Below, piece after piece: positions 33,896 through 46,294 of a DNA stretch of 64,000 nt; positions within the stretch are counted from its first letter, which is position 1; each line of letters starts with the position of its first letter. Made by a program: the position numbers and the translations under genes. The notes below the pieces were generated by a model. The model was given only the letters and a program-made list of their open reading frames with translations, did no database searches and had not been told where the DNA came from. This DNA is from Brachynemurus nebulosus (lineage: Eukaryota; Arthropoda; Insecta; Neuroptera; Myrmeleontidae): the NCBI GenBank assembly GCA_035578155.1, contig JAPWDM010000006.1, positions 10,866,305-10,930,304 of the forward strand. The letters are read 5' to 3'.

Positions 33896-36060
33896 TGGAG
33901 ATACACCTACAGTAATTTTCCGCTTTACTACGGTAATCATTGTAGAAAGCAGCCTTGGACCTACGATTTTTTAGAACCGGGGCAAAAACCGGAAATTGGT
34001 GTCCCCAGCTCTCCGACGTTTGACATAAACTGTCAAAAGAACTCCAATTTTTCCCGTTGCGCCAATGATAAAAATTGAGGGTTTTGTAAAGGATCAATAT
34101 AGATAGATACAAGTTGATTTTTTATTTTAATAAATCTACTCCGAAAACACTACAAGTTGTGCAAATTTCGAATTTTTATCACCAGCTCCATCAGAGATAC
34201 AAGGGGGCACAAGATTCCAAAATTTGGAAAAAAATCAGTTTTCGGAAGTTTGTAAAAATTCAAGGATACAAGTTTCACAATTGACGTATAGCTATTCCCA
34301 TAAAAATACTAAGCGAGGTATAAAACATTCCTTCTATAAGAAAAAAAAAATGTTGTCTTAATTATGGAAGGGACGAAACTTGATTAAATATGGACATCAC
34401 TTAATAAAGAGACATTTATTACCTTTAAAATGGTTTTCATTTCAACCTTTTAGGATGAACGGTTTATGAAATATGTGCATTGGCATAAATGGCTGCGAAC
34501 ACAAAATTCGGCGCAAACTGGAAAACGAAAATGGCTACCACGCTTAAACGGTTCAAGATAATTTTTTCTTAGGAATTGTTCTCAATACTTTAATAGAAAC
34601 AACTGGAATAATATTGATTTTTTTCTAAAATGGTCGAGCAACCAACTTTTTTTTTAGATCATTTGATATAGACCGACCTAGTATGATTTTGGCGCCCCCT
34701 GAAACTGACGCTCGGGACAGGGGCTCCCGTTTGCCCCCCTCCCCCCCCGCTTAGATCCGGGCCCGGTAGTAAGTGTTCTAAAACTTGTGTAAACCATCAT
34801 CATGGGTGTAAAGCATCATTTTATGAATATGACGAAGAAAAATTTCGAAGCACTGATTCGGAGTCGTCAGGTCGCTAGAAAGTTTCCGTAAAATGAAGTC
34901 AGAGTTCCCTTTATTGGTTGTACTTTATCTATTTGGTACGGAAACGCTGCAATCCTAGTATTTTCGGCTTAGAACTGTCGTAACCTCACCACTTTTGGTA
35001 TAGAAATTTGATGAATAAAATTACTGAAGAGATAAATCTATTTTGACTAACGGCAGGTCCGAATATTTTATTATCTTCAGTCTTGAAAATGGACTTTCTT
35101 TAGATACAATGCAATGATAGTATAATCTATTTCACTTAAGTTTAAGCATGATTCGTCACTTACGAATTTAAAGAATTCCCGTTTTCTTAGCTTTATCTCT
35201 TTCATAGTTGCAAATGCGTAAATTTTAAATTTTCAGTTTGCTTTTAGAAAAGAATAGATGTCTCATGCTCAATTGTATTTGAACCGGGATATAGTTTAAT
35301 TGGTAAAGTTAATATAGTTTTCAGAATAATAGCAAAATTTGGATATACTTCAAACAAATTACATATTTTTAAATAAATATTTGAAAAATTGTGAATCTGA
35401 AATACAAAACTTTCCAACAAATTTTGGTTAAATCAAATCTTTTAAAGGTCACATTTAAGTTCTGGATTTTACAAAATCGGTCAGTAGTGTGGGCCCTATA
35501 AAAATTCGAGACTTCGTGCGGTAGGACCGACCTTTCCTGCACGTACACTATAATGAAGAATTAGTGTGTATTTTCGGGACATCCTGTAGGACAAACTCAA
35601 TGTAGGAAAGTTATATTATACATATAATACTCTTATTTCATCATTTAAATAAACAAACACATACAAATGTAGCATTAAATGTAAAGCTTGGAGGAAAGGT
35701 TAAAAGGTTATAGAATAAATTTTATTAATTAACAGAACGTAGGTATACCCTGTACCCCCTCGCTCCTCCTCGACGTACTTTGTTTAGTAAAGCAAATTGA
35801 TTAAAGTGTAATTTTTATTTTTACTAATTAGAAGATTTCTAAGAAGTTATCTATGTAGATATATAATTTCTTACGTAATGTTGTAGGTATATTCTGCGTT
35901 TGATGTTTTGACATAAATCATAATTTCTATATAGATGAAAGAAAATTTTGTAAAGACATCGCTAAACTAATCACAGAAATGAAACTTTTCAAGAAATACA
36001 AGAAAAAAACTGAATAATTTATTTATATGTCTTAGACAATTAATATTTTGTGTGTAATAC
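33896..36060. other. AT-rich DNA without a supported gene
   Basis: Short frames (61 and 77 codons on opposite strands at 33.9-34.1 kb) overlap each other and have no family. A C-run lies at 34740-34748. A GATCC-containing GGGCCCGG patch follows (34755-34766). Nothing else is bounded. Confidence 0.35.
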
Positions 36061-36180
36061 TCAGTGGCGTAGCTACGCTTGGGCGATGTGGGCCCACGTC
36101 CACTGCTTCGCACTTAAAGGCGCCTCGCTTTTTAAGACAGAAATTTCAAACGGAAAATTAAAGCGGGCCTCTGGTAATAC
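36061..36180 (+). mobile_element. Transposon end fragment (CAGTGGCGTAGC)
   Basis: The string CAGTGGCGTAGCTACG at 36063-36078 is of a type very common at ends of old animal DNA transposons. A related end in the opposite direction, GTTACGCCACTG, lies at 43933-43944. No partner TIR was found nearby. Confidence 0.4.
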
Positions 36181-38754
36181 TTTACGTTATAATTAAAACA
36201 TAAATTACTCTTAAAGATCATTTTGTTTATGAATTTTTAATTAATTCAATATGATATGAGGTTGTAATCTGGTTTTATACATGAAAAATTTAGATTGTAG
36301 AATAGTAAAGTAGTCTGTAGCCGTAATCAACCCAGCGTCCTTAAAAATACTTCGTTAAACTTCATTTTTATATTTTTGTAATGTTTCTCCCAAATGTTCG
36401 AAGTTGGGAGAACTTTTTTTGGGACGTTATCAGAAAAGAATAACAGGGTAACATCAGCGTTTGCGAGTAGCGTCTAAAAGCTGTATTCATACAATTTATT
36501 CAGCTGTTTCCGAATACACAACGCGTCTGTTTTATTTCGATATGAATAGAAATTGTATAAAGTAGTTTGGTTGATCGTGAATTTTGGTTAGAATATTTCT
36601 GAAAGCAAACAAATATGTTTTTGAGCTTTTTTCTCGTTCCAAAGGTACTTCGCCCCTTAAGAATTTTGGTTTTAATCACGTCAAAGAAGCCAAAGCTTCC
36701 AACGTGCGACACCTAACTTTTTTTTTGAAATATTTTGAACTAAGTTCAAGTAATAATGAATGAAATAAAATTTTTATTTAATTTTCATAATGAAAATTTA
36801 TTTTCATCGGAACATGTAACAAATAAAGTAAAAGTTCACTTGCATATACGTTATGTCTCCTGTAGAAATGTATACTTACACACAAGTACTTCATATATTA
36901 TTTTCTACACTACTGTGGTAAGCTGCTACTACCCCCCCCCAACCTGCTTATATCGTACCTATGACTCTAACATTTTCTAAAACTTACAATGTTTATATAA
37001 TACGTTCAGATTACAATATAATTTTAGTTATCTATTATTATGTGTTCGTTTACGGGATGTATGAAAGGTAAATTAAATACCTCAAAACTTTCCCCCAAAC
37101 TCACCCCCTCCACCTCCGTTACCCCGCCGCTCCACCACCATGTTCATGAAGTTACACTTGCAACGCAAACCATTACTAAAATTTTCAAACTTTACGTTCA
37201 AAAGCAATATAATCTGCCTCTATAATGGACATTTATAATAGTAAGTTTGTTATAATGGTGAAAGTGTGGGTCACCTCCTCCAAGGCAGGGAGGGGGGGGG
37301 CATTTTTACGGGTACACACGGTATAAACTACCTTGACACTATCGTATTTTAAGATCGAACATTATTGGGATTTTTGGAGAGGAGAATGTTTTGGGGTTTT
37401 TCTGGCATATTATGGTAGGTGGACCAAATTTGGCCCACGGCCTGATCGATAAATTTTTGAATGGAATAAAGTTTTTTCGGAATAAAGTTTGCCAACCGTG
37501 GCTCTAGCTTCTAGTCCAAGCTTAGCATGTGCATAAATATGTATGTATTTTGTACTATTAACGACCGGATATACCAAAGCAAACTTCCCGGAAGAACCCC
37601 CGGTGATAAAATTACATCCTTATAAAACTATAAAACAGGATTTCCTAAAGTGTGGCCAGCAAGTTTAAAAGCAGGTTCTCAGATTAAAATAATCAAATTC
37701 CTTCACGAAATGGGATTTAATTTCCGCTTATCAGTTTTCTATTGCCCTCATAATTCTGATTTTATGAAAAGCAACATGGAAAACCTATATGAACGGCTTC
37801 AAATTTTATGTTTCTAACATCAAAATTACGATTTTTGTAACTATTAAAAAATTGGTATACGTAATGACGTCACCAAGACCAAATTTTTTTTAATACTCGC
37901 CATAAAAATGATATGAATCAAATCAGTCAGTGATGGTGGAATTTGGGTATTTTAAGTGTCAAATTTTCATTTCTCCTGTAAAAATGGTCAAGTTTGGATA
38001 GAAAATGTGACATTTCCCAGATGCTGTAACTCTATTTTCAATTTATCATTTAGAATGGGGATTCGATCAAAAGTCGCTTTAGTCACTGAAACGATGGAAG
38101 TCCTTCCTATACAAAATTTTGGGAAACCTTGCAATATATAACTTATGACAAACTAATCAAAACATATATTCAAATTCGTTTTGTCCAAAATCAATGTCTA
38201 AAATATTTTTTTTATTGTTCACAAATATAAAGTTTTATAACCATCCTTTACCTATTCGTCTGCGGCTAGTTCGTGTTAATTTCTCCAGGCCTTTAAATTA
38301 TTCAAATATCTATTACTAAACTAACAAGTTCAGGTAACATACAGTAATTTGAATATTTAATAAAATTAACACATTTATGAATAATTCAACATGCAAGTTA
38401 GTGTCTTAGATGAAATTTAAAGTACTTAATCTTCGGACCAAATCGATTTAATATTAAGAACCATTAAAATAATCGAAACACATCGAGCCAGAGAATGTTG
38501 AAAGCTTTTTTGGAAATTTTTAAAATTATTGTCGTACAGTGGACATCCAATGGTACGTACTCCGATTTTACGTAGTGACGTCAGCGACTTAGTGGCGGAG
38601 ATTCTCCTCTCACAGATATGTTATCGTTTATCTGCGCTGGTGAAAATTTATATACCAAGGCAGAGTCAGGGCTATAGGTACTGATTATCTGACGGTCTCG
38701 TAGCTTCTAAAAATTTTAAAATTCTATGCATAATGCAAATGCAAAATGAGTAAT
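36181..38754. other. AT-rich DNA with minor repeat fragments
   Basis: A hAT-like end fragment AAGTTTGCCAACCGTGGCTC lies at 37486-37505. A family M trace with GTAATGACGTCACCAAGACC is at 37861-37880. C-run at 36931-36940 and G-run at 37289-37298. Open frames of 60-75 codons have no family signature. Confidence 0.35.
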
Positions 38755-39415
38755 GTAAAATTCTTGGAATGTTCTAATCGTCAACTAGCAAAGATATCAA
38801 AAAACAGACTTTACTATTATTGAATTGGTCACTAAAAATGAGATTAAGTAACAAAAATTCTCTAGAATGTTCTATTTGTCAACTATGTACCATTTAATTG
38901 GTCATTGAAAAAGAGACCAAATAATAGCATATTTTGACAAATATTCTGGAATGTTCTATTCGTCAACTAGCAAAGATATCCAAAAACAGACGTCGCCATT
39001 GAATTGGTCACCTAAAGAGAGACCAAATAGTACATTTAGAATATTCTATTCCTCAACTAGCTAAGATATTTGAAAAATCGATTGCACTATTTAATTGTCC
39101 AACCAAAATTAAACTAATATAAACTAAATGTCCCATTTTGACAAACATTCTAGAATGATCTATTCGTCAATCAGAATAGAATATTCTAGAAAATTTGTCA
39201 AAATGTGATATTGCATCTTTTTTTCGATGACAAATTAAATGATGAACCGGTTTTTCGATATCTTTGTTAGTTGGCGAATAGAACATTCTAGAATTTTTGT
39301 CAAATTGCGCTGCTTAATCTAATTTTTTATAACCAATTCAATAGTGAAGTCTGTTTTTTGATATCTTTGCTAGTTGACGCGTAGAATATATTCTAGAATT
39401 TTTGTCAGCTTTCAC
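38755..39415. repeat. Inverted array of heat-shock-element-like repeats
   Basis: Left of about 39170 the phrase GAATGTTCTATTCGTCAACT with AGCAAAGATATC recurs four to five times as direct repeats spaced about 90-115 bp, each with TTGAATTGGTCAC-type wording. Right of it the same phrases occur in inverted orientation (GATATCTTTGCTAGTTGACG, GAACATTCTAGAAT). The whole therefore folds as a long imperfect hairpin. Several repeats contain alternating TTC/GAA blocks such as TTCTGGAATGTTC (38944) and GAACATTCTAGAA (about 39281). Confidence 0.7.
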
Positions 39416-39490
39416 TATTTCTGGTGTATATGTACTTATATAACTCTGTGAAACTTTCCATGTACATAATATTTTGTGACACTGTCATAT

Positions 39491-39540
39491 TACACACAAG
39501 ACACGCACACACACTCACATACACACACACACACACACAC
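39491..39540. repeat. (CA)n microsatellite, imperfect
   Basis: ACACACAAGACACGCACACA is followed by a pure CA stretch of about 22 bp. Confidence 0.9.
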
Positions 39541-39969
39541 ATAACATGTTGTGTATGTAGTTGTAATATATAATTTGAGAGGAATTTTGTCTTTAATGAA
39601 TGTTATAATAAGAAGGACAGATTTAGCAACTGAATAACTGTTATTAGCCTGTGGCATTCTAAAGAAAATTACAAGCTTATCTCTATCTCACATTCAGTAA
39701 CAAGCATAAGTTGGTACTACCTTAGTATATGTACGTAATAGGTAAATATACAATTTTTAGTGCTTAATGAGCGCAAAGCTTCCAACTTAAGATTGATATC
39801 TGCCGACATATATAAATAGCGGTTCATGTGACCTCGTGGATGCTTGGCGAGGTACTTATGACGACAAAAGTACTTACTGCTTCAAACACATTTCAATCGT
39901 ATAATTTCAAAAAGGATACTTTTACAAATTGGTTCATCCTGTACCTATACATAACCAGTAGGGGTGTTA

Positions 39970-40345
39970 TGGGGATTCCAATTCCGATTCTGAAAGTTCC
40001 AAAAAAATCCAACTCTCCGGTTCCAATACTTTCAAAATGAGGGCTTAGCACTCAGTGCTGAATATCACTTTAGGCTCACAATTCAATAGCCATTAACCAA
40101 CCGGAGGAAGAGTTGTTCGAGAAAAGTGGCTTCGGTACCTCAAAAGTCTCCAATCCTCCAATCAAAATTGTTTTTCGCTAACTTTCGACACTTTCGACAC
40201 TGATTCTGCCTTCGGTACTTCCAGTGATTCCAATTACATCTACAAATCCGACTCTCCGATTCTGATATTTTCAAAACGAAAAATTTTTCGGAGCTTAGGG
40301 ACCACAATCGATGGAACACAATGATCATTTGAGTACCATTCAACG
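39970..40345. repeat. Imperfect duplication rich in GATTCC wording
   Basis: The phrase TCCAACTCTCCGGTTCCAAT with TTTTCAAAATGAG (40008-40040) recurs as TCCGACTCTCCGATTCTGAT with TTTTCAAAACGAA (40247-40280). TTCGGTAC also occurs twice (40130, 40213). This appears to be a diverged tandem duplication of about 240 bp. A 73-codon minus frame across it is not supported. Confidence 0.5.
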
Positions 40346-40771
40346 GCCGACTAGGCCGCAAACTCAGTAATCACTAATCGGAGACAATCCGCCCTTCGAG
40401 GGCTCCTGGATGCCCCTACGTAAACGAGCTCGTGGCAGAGGACCACCAACTGATTCCGCCTTTCCGTAACACCCCCACTACTTGCCCTAGTTACGTAATA
40501 AAAATGTGCGTAAAACATAAGTACGCTATTAAAATACAAATTTTTCTGTGTTACAAACGACGCAAGTATTCAGCAGATAATGAATTTTGCCGTGGGAGAT
40601 AATTTTGTAAAATTACGTAAAACAGAGTTGAAAAAAATGTATAAATGAAAACAGTGGTATACCTACGTCATAACCCCTTCGGGGTTGTGTTAACAACGCG
40701 AAAGCTAGAATCGTCGACAATTTTCGTATATCAGCGTTTCATCATATTCAGCGTTAAATCTGTGGTATTAA

Positions 40772-40845
40772 GGAATCGGTAACCTAATAGCCAGGCGCTT
40801 GACACTAGTTGTGAAGAATTCTGGGTTCGAGTCCCAGCCGATCCT
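40772..40845 (+). ncRNA. tRNA-like sequence, degenerate
   Basis: A perfect T-arm CTGGG-TTCGAGT-CCCAG (40821-40837) with box B GGTTCGAGTCC is followed by CCGATCC, which pairs with GGAATCGG at 40772-40779 if one A is bulged. Total length is about tRNA size. The D-arm and anticodon arm do not fold canonically, so it is a tRNA-derived SINE head or pseudogene. Confidence 0.5.
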
Positions 40846-41310
40846 GTGTGATTTTTAATTAACAATATATAAAAATCATACTGTATAGTGCAAACCCAAT
40901 AATATTTTAATGTTTAAGTATCACGTAATATCCATCAAATAAAAATTACTGTTCAAATAATCGTAAACATTTTACAAGGGACCAAAACAAAATTTACTTT
41001 CATATAAAACTTTTCAAACGCCATAAATTAAAGTTGTTTCGTTTGATTGATAAAAAGGTTCATTAGCACATTAAGTTTAATGTTTGTTTTTCGCAAAACA
41101 TGAGCGTTGTAGAGGAGAGCAGGGGGGGTGGGGGCGGGAGAAGTGACGTAAGTACATTGGCACCAAAAATATAAAGTAGAATCTCTAAAATTTCTACATA
41201 GTATACAAAGTAAACAAACACAGAACGACAAACGAAAAACGAAAAAAAGAAACATCGCAATTCGTAGAGAATCGGATGTGCCACTTTCAAGCAAATCAGC
41301 ACCATCGAAA

Positions 41311-41394
41311 ATGTTTCGATTTGGAAGTTCGCGCGGATCACACGATCGAGAGAAAAAAGAAAAACACCCCGGTCGCAGCATCTGCATAACATAG
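41311..41394 (+). CDS. Short exon-like frame starting MFRFGSSRG, unrecognised
   Basis: A 27-codon frame with a favourable start context (GAAAATGT) and balanced codons encodes MFRFGSSRGSHDREKKEKHP and a short tail. The preceding 50 bp are less AT-rich than usual and could be a 5' UTR. No consensus donor is obvious before the TAG. The opposite strand carries 109- and 133-codon frames that I regard as unsupported. It could be a first coding exon; I cannot name the protein. Confidence 0.2.
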   Translation: MFRFGSSRGSHDREKKEKHPGRSICIT

Positions 41395-41779
41395 CGAATT
41401 TTCAAATACTGGGCACTGGTGGATCTCATCTAAGACCTGTATCCATTTAAAATAGTTTAGTTCTCTAACAGTGAAAAAATATTCAGAATCGGTTGAGTAG
41501 TTAATTTTTGGTGTTTTTGGGTCCTAAGAATATACATATTATCCAGGAAAAAGATTGTTTTTTCTATATTTCATATTGTAAAGAAAGCATTACCAATATA
41601 ATATTAAAATAAAATGTACAATTTTCTTGAGAACTACGTCTTAACATAGAAAGAAAATTATAAGATCATTTTCTTCATAATTTTTTTTTTTCACTTTTCA
41701 ACGATGTAAAAATCGAACTGTCTAATGATAGGATCGAATGATAAAAAATGACCAAAAAATCTACTTCTGGGCATTCGAC

Positions 41780-42140
41780 GTGTCTGGCTAACGAACTTAG
41801 CCGAGCCAATCCGGATTCCAGATCGCATACCAAATTTCATAAGCATTAAACGTTTCGTTTAATGCAGTGGATGTTCGGGTTCCAAGGGCTCCAAAACAAA
41901 TTTCTACCATAGTCCCGCCGAAATTAGGTCTTACCATAAGAGTTGCTGTAATGGCTGGATTTCTAGAACGGAAATTCACTAAAACCAGTTCGGTAGCTAC
42001 CGATCGAACATAGCAGCAACAACAACAAAACCACCATTTTCTAACGCTACGCTGCGCTGGCTGATGTGGGAACATAAGTTTCCGTCGAGTTTCGTTCAAG
42101 TGTTGAGCTTGATATATACGTATATGCCACGTATATGAAG
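41780..42140 (-). repeat. GC-richer repeat sharing sequence with 60.1 kb
   Basis: Read on the minus strand, CCAGCCATTACAGCAACTCT then TATGGTAAGACC (about 41924-41956) matches CCAACTATTACAGCCGCTGT then CATGGTAAGACT at 60103-60134, and both continue to GAAATTTGTTTTG or GATATTTGTTTTG. A 118-codon minus frame spans the region (41797-42153) and may be a remnant of an element-encoded protein. No motif identifies it. Confidence 0.45.
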
Positions 42141-42265
42141 TAAGTACAACCATTTGTCACTATTATAAACATCTGTCCACGACAGGCCTAGTTCTCATCA
42201 ACAATAACCGCACACAGGCTATGTGGGTGTGAATGTACATACTGCGCGCTTATAGTGTGGGCATA

Positions 42266-42698
42266 CAGGGTGTCACAGACGGAGACGACTTAACCACAAA
42301 TAAAATGATGTGAAATATTAAATTTGTCAAGACGATTAATTTTGTGCTACGTTGTAAATATAAGAAATACAGGAACAGTTTTTCACGAAAATAACCAAAA
42401 TATGATAGGGAACGATGACGAATTAGTAAAAACAATTTTTTTGTTATACCGTGTTCTATCGAAACCGTGGGATAATGGAAACCATTTGTGACCTTGTGAA
42501 GTAACTAAACACTCTACTAAATACACTTCGGTAGCCCCAAGTACACCAACGCTTCGATTGGGGGAAAGAAAAATGCGTATGGATTGGTCACGCGGATATA
42601 ATTTAAAACATAGCTATGTTGTTTCTAACAAATTTCGTTCTAAGTCATCGTAAAATTTTATCGAAATACACCATAAGAGTTATTAAAGTTCCACCCTG
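42266..42698. mobile_element. TIR element with CAGGGTG ends and TA flanks
   Basis: CAGGGTGTCACAGACGG at the left and AAGTTCCACCCTG at the right give TIRs of at least 7 bp, with TA on each side (42264-42265, 42699-42700). It shares end type with the elements at 14.1 and 45.8 kb but not the interior. It is non-coding, 433 bp. Confidence 0.55.
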
Positions 42699-42854
42699 TA
42701 TACATATATAATGATTTGTTTACGTAAAAAAAATTCTTAAGTTTTTTTTTTATATCCGTGTGACCGATACATACTCATTTTTCTTTCTCTCAATCGAAGC
42801 ACTAGTGTATTGATACGGTTATAATAGAAAAAAAATTGGAAATGTACGTTCAGA

Positions 42855-43009
42855 GTACCGTGTTATAAAAGTACCGTGTTATAGGAGTATCGTGCTGTAG
42901 GAGTACTGTGTTATAGGAGTATCGTGTCATAAGAGGGTCTTTGCTTTTTGTTCCGTGTTCAAGCGAAACCGTGTTTTAATAGTACCGCGTTATAGGAAGG
43001 TTAACTGTA
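42855..43009 (-). mobile_element. Pogo/Tigger-like end with five 16-bp tandem units
   Basis: Five contiguous 16-bp units (42855-42934) follow the pattern GTACCGTGTTATAGGA. The right end, read inward on the minus strand, is TACAGTTAACCTTCCTATAA followed by CGCGGTACTA, of the type seen at ends of pogo/Tigger elements. Unit-like wording (ACCGTGTTCTATCGAAACCG) also occurs at 42450-42469. The left TIR was not located. Confidence 0.55.
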
Positions 43010-44458
43010 TATCTTTTACTCGTGGCTAATTATAGACAAATGTAAGACCATGACCTAATAATTTTAGTCTTGGTCTTGTAAAATTTAGTCTTGATCCTGA
43101 GCTTCAGTGTTTGACATAATTCTTTCTACTAACAATACACAAAGTTTGAACAAACTTAATGTTTTTTTTTTCTTTTTAATAACAAACATTTTAATAGTTA
43201 ACTGTTGCTGAATCGAGAAGTTTGACTTCTGTGTTTCCTCAACTATCACCCCGTAAAATTTCGAGTCGTTTGTTTAGGCGATTGAAACCTGAATGCGAAA
43301 TACAAAACGTTTTAAAAATATTTTCCCATAGAATCAATTGTTGACATGAAATAAAAAGTAGCCTATGTCTTTCTTCGTCCCTTCTCCCTTCAATTGGCTA
43401 AGCTGTCAAAGTGTGAAAGCGAGACAAACTCACCTATGCACACTTACAATATGAATTGATTTGAATTAAGATATACATTCTAATTTAAATATACTCTAGT
43501 ACGCAACTTTTATGAAACACTTGGTATAAACACACATAGTAATATTTGATAAGCAATGCATCATCATGCACTATGAAAAGAGACTTTATTAAAAGACAAT
43601 AAACACAAATGAGATAGAAAATTTGTACATATACGCAGTCATGTGTTTCTGTGTTTACATCAAAGTGAAAACTTCTCAATAAATTGTGTCATTGTACATT
43701 TTCAATGTCCGTCCATCCGTTAGTCTGTCTGTCAACCGTTCGCAAAAGAAAAATAGAAAAATAAGTTTTCCTTTTGTATAGCAGTAGGTACTTGATTGTT
43801 TTGTGAAAACTGCAGCATAAGAAAGTAACAAAAATATTTTACATTTTCCGAAGCGAGATAAAAAAATTCAAATGTTTATTTTTAAAAAAAAAGCCCCTCA
43901 AGATATTTTGATACAGGGGCTGAGCGGAGCTGGTTACGCCACTGTACAGAACATTCAAAAAAAAAAAACTTTTTTTTTCGATTGATAAGTGGCCACTTAT
44001 TGAAGGTTAAGTATCAACAATTACGGCAAGGATTATTAAAAAAAAAATTTTGTATCGATATTTTTGCCAGCAATGTTTATTTTTCAATATTTTCCTTCGT
44101 TCAAGTTATTTACAATTTCACTTGTAATTGGAAAATGGAAATTTTCAATAAAAAAAAAAAAAATAAATGAGTGAATGAGAAAACAAATAAACAATAATAT
44201 TCTTTTTTAACAATTGTTGAAAAATTTTATATTTCGGAAAATTGGTAAGTATTGCGAAAAATTGAATCCGAGAAAATTGAAAATTATACATTTTTATAAT
44301 AAGTATATAATAAATAATAAAATTTATTGACAAGTGCGTGTTGGACACGCATCACATTAGGATTCCTCAGAGGCTAACAATTTGCACATGTGTTACGAAT
44401 GTTACTATGAGTATCAATTACATGTATCTTCATTTCCAATACTTCACGTAAATACACA
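43010..44458. other. AT-rich DNA with repeat fragments
   Basis: TCTTGG traces occur at 43065-43095. An inverted CAGTGGCGTAAC-type transposon end lies at 43933-43944. A dispersed-motif copy is at 44333-44370. The 62-67-codon frames are unsupported. Confidence 0.4.
44333..44370 (-). repeat. Dispersed GCGTGTCCAACACGC motif, copy 3
   Basis: On the minus strand: GGAATCCTAATGTGATGCGT followed by GTCCAACACGCACTTGTCAA. The core TGCGTGTCCAACACGCA is a perfect palindrome around three bases. Confidence 0.6.
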
Positions 44459-44783
44459 CAGGTTCTCAAACTTTTTGGACCCGCGGCGGCCTTAAGGTAC
44501 CTACAAATCATTTTCAGCGGCGACTTTTCGGGGCCAACTTCATTTTTCTTCACTTGATGGTTAGCGAAAATTTCTAAAAGTTATCGGTACAATCGTCTTG
44601 AAACGAGGGGGGCCGAAGACAAACATCCCCATTGTGAAACTGAATATTTTTGTAAAGGGGGTTTAAAAATTTAAAAATGGTAAACGGAACCTCAACTTTA
44701 TCTTAAAATCCCGTTCTGACAAAATTTTCATCCTAACTTTTCAATAAAGAAACATCATTCAAAAAGTTCTGCGGAACCCTAAA
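44459..44783 (+). mobile_element. hAT-like MITE fragment
   Basis: The left part AGGTTCTCAAACTTTTTGGA followed by CCCGCGGCGG has the wording of known hAT non-autonomous element ends, and the right part AAAAAGTTCTGCGGAACCCT (to 44781) reads inward as AGGGTTCCGCAGAACTTTTT, its approximate counterpart. The middle is non-coding. A (TA)n tract begins 25 bp beyond the right end. Confidence 0.55.
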
Positions 44784-44806
44784 AAGAAAATCAGCAAATT
44801 ATATGT

Positions 44807-44808
<2 letters not shown>

Positions 44809-44881
<73 letters not shown>
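44809..44881. repeat. (TA)n microsatellite
   Basis: Pure TA for about 70 bp, ending in GTATGTATGTGTA. Confidence 0.95.
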
Positions 44882-44890
<9 letters not shown>

Positions 44891-45808
44891 GTATTCAATT
44901 AAGATTTCTATATTTTGCCAGATAACCCCAATGTGACATAATTTTCACTTTATAGCTTATTAAAAACGGGAATGGTATAGAAATGGAAAGATAGTATTCG
45001 CAAACGGATACCATGCGTTGTCGAGACATTGCGATCATAAGAAAAAGTTGATTAAATCAATAACTGTTTACATGCGTAGTCACCTCCAACTTAAAAGAAA
45101 ATAATTGATTTTAGAGCAAATTTTTTCTCATAAACGTGTGCAAAAAAAAACATATTTTTTTTTTTTGTAAATAATTTTATTAAAATTCTGATATGCTAAG
45201 TTGGATTTGTCTGGACAACGCCCGGTGCATTGTTAATCATAGTTTGTTCTAATACGGAAACCAATTTCAAAACTATTAAACACAATTTGAAAATAGGTAT
45301 CCCCGGATACATACGCTTAGAAATATGTACATACTCCAGGGATATATTTTAGGTTATTGTTAAGATAAAACTTGAATCACAAATACACAAATTACATCTG
45401 TGATTGAAAACTGGACGTTGATAATTCCACAAAAACATTTTCAGTTATTTTGTAATGGTTTATAGTTTTTCGAATAAAATTTATGCTTAAATACATAGCC
45501 AAAATTTGCCATGCTTGATATATTAACCCTTGGATTCTACATTAGTTATTTTTTAGCAACAATTTTGAATTTTAGCAAAAAACTTGGTTTGTTTTTACTA
45601 AAAACTCATTCAAGCATTTGGACCTTGTAATCTTTTTCGACTAAATTTCATAAAAACTGCACCCCCAGTGAAATAGTGAATGGAATTTTCCCTTTGGAAA
45701 TTCGTTTGAAAAACGACACATGTACATTACATTTTTCAACAATGTCGTACACTATTGAAATCAGACCAGATTTCCACTTACTATAAGATGAAAATTGTAA
45801 CCTATGTA

Positions 45809-46080
45809 CAGGGTGTAAAGAATTTAAATCTCATTACGAAAACAGTGGGTAAATCTCACTCATGTAATTAATATTTGCCAATAAATTTGAATCAAAATTG
45901 TTTTTTTAGCAGAAAAAATTTGAAACTAAATGTGAGTCAACAAATTGGTCCTTAAAAATTTTTTTTTAATCCGGCTTTGACCATCTCATAAATGCTTACG
46001 ACCTACACATGTTTACAAAATTGTTACAGAGTGCTATGAATCACCCCTCAAATGAACGAGAGTTATTTATTTTACACCCT
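45809..46080. mobile_element. TIR element with AGGGTGTAAA ends
   Basis: It begins CAGGGTGTAAAG and ends GAGTTATTTATTTTACACCC then T. The right part, including TGCTATGAATCACCCCTCAA, matches the small MITE units at 10.6-10.9 kb; the interior differs. TIRs are about 10 bp. It is non-coding. Confidence 0.6.
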
Positions 46081-46294
46081 ATATATGCGACTATAGACCA
46101 CATACATCTCTCACTTCATCTAGCAGAGTAATATGTCTACTGGGAATTGTAGTACATATACGTACAGTCGGGCACAGGTTTTGGTTTTCACATTTGTCCA
46201 TTTGTCGGAAAATTCTCATTCGATCTGTCGGCAACCGCACACATCACTATCTACCATTTTTGACAAAAAAAAAAAAACTAACAACTAGAAACAA

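Noticed and set aside
38755..39415. CRISPR-like array
   Set aside because: Repeats are imperfect, long and unevenly spaced, inverted in the second half, in eukaryotic-looking DNA with no cas genes.
41028..41429. 133- and 109-codon minus-strand frames
   Set aside because: No recognisable domain, Cys/Phe-rich from AT-rich and homopolymer sequence, and overlapping in different phases.
42131..42146. Consensus splice donor GTAAGTAC on the plus strand at 42140
   Set aside because: No coding frame or clear exon leads into it, and the adjoining region is shared with a dispersed repeat read from the other strand.
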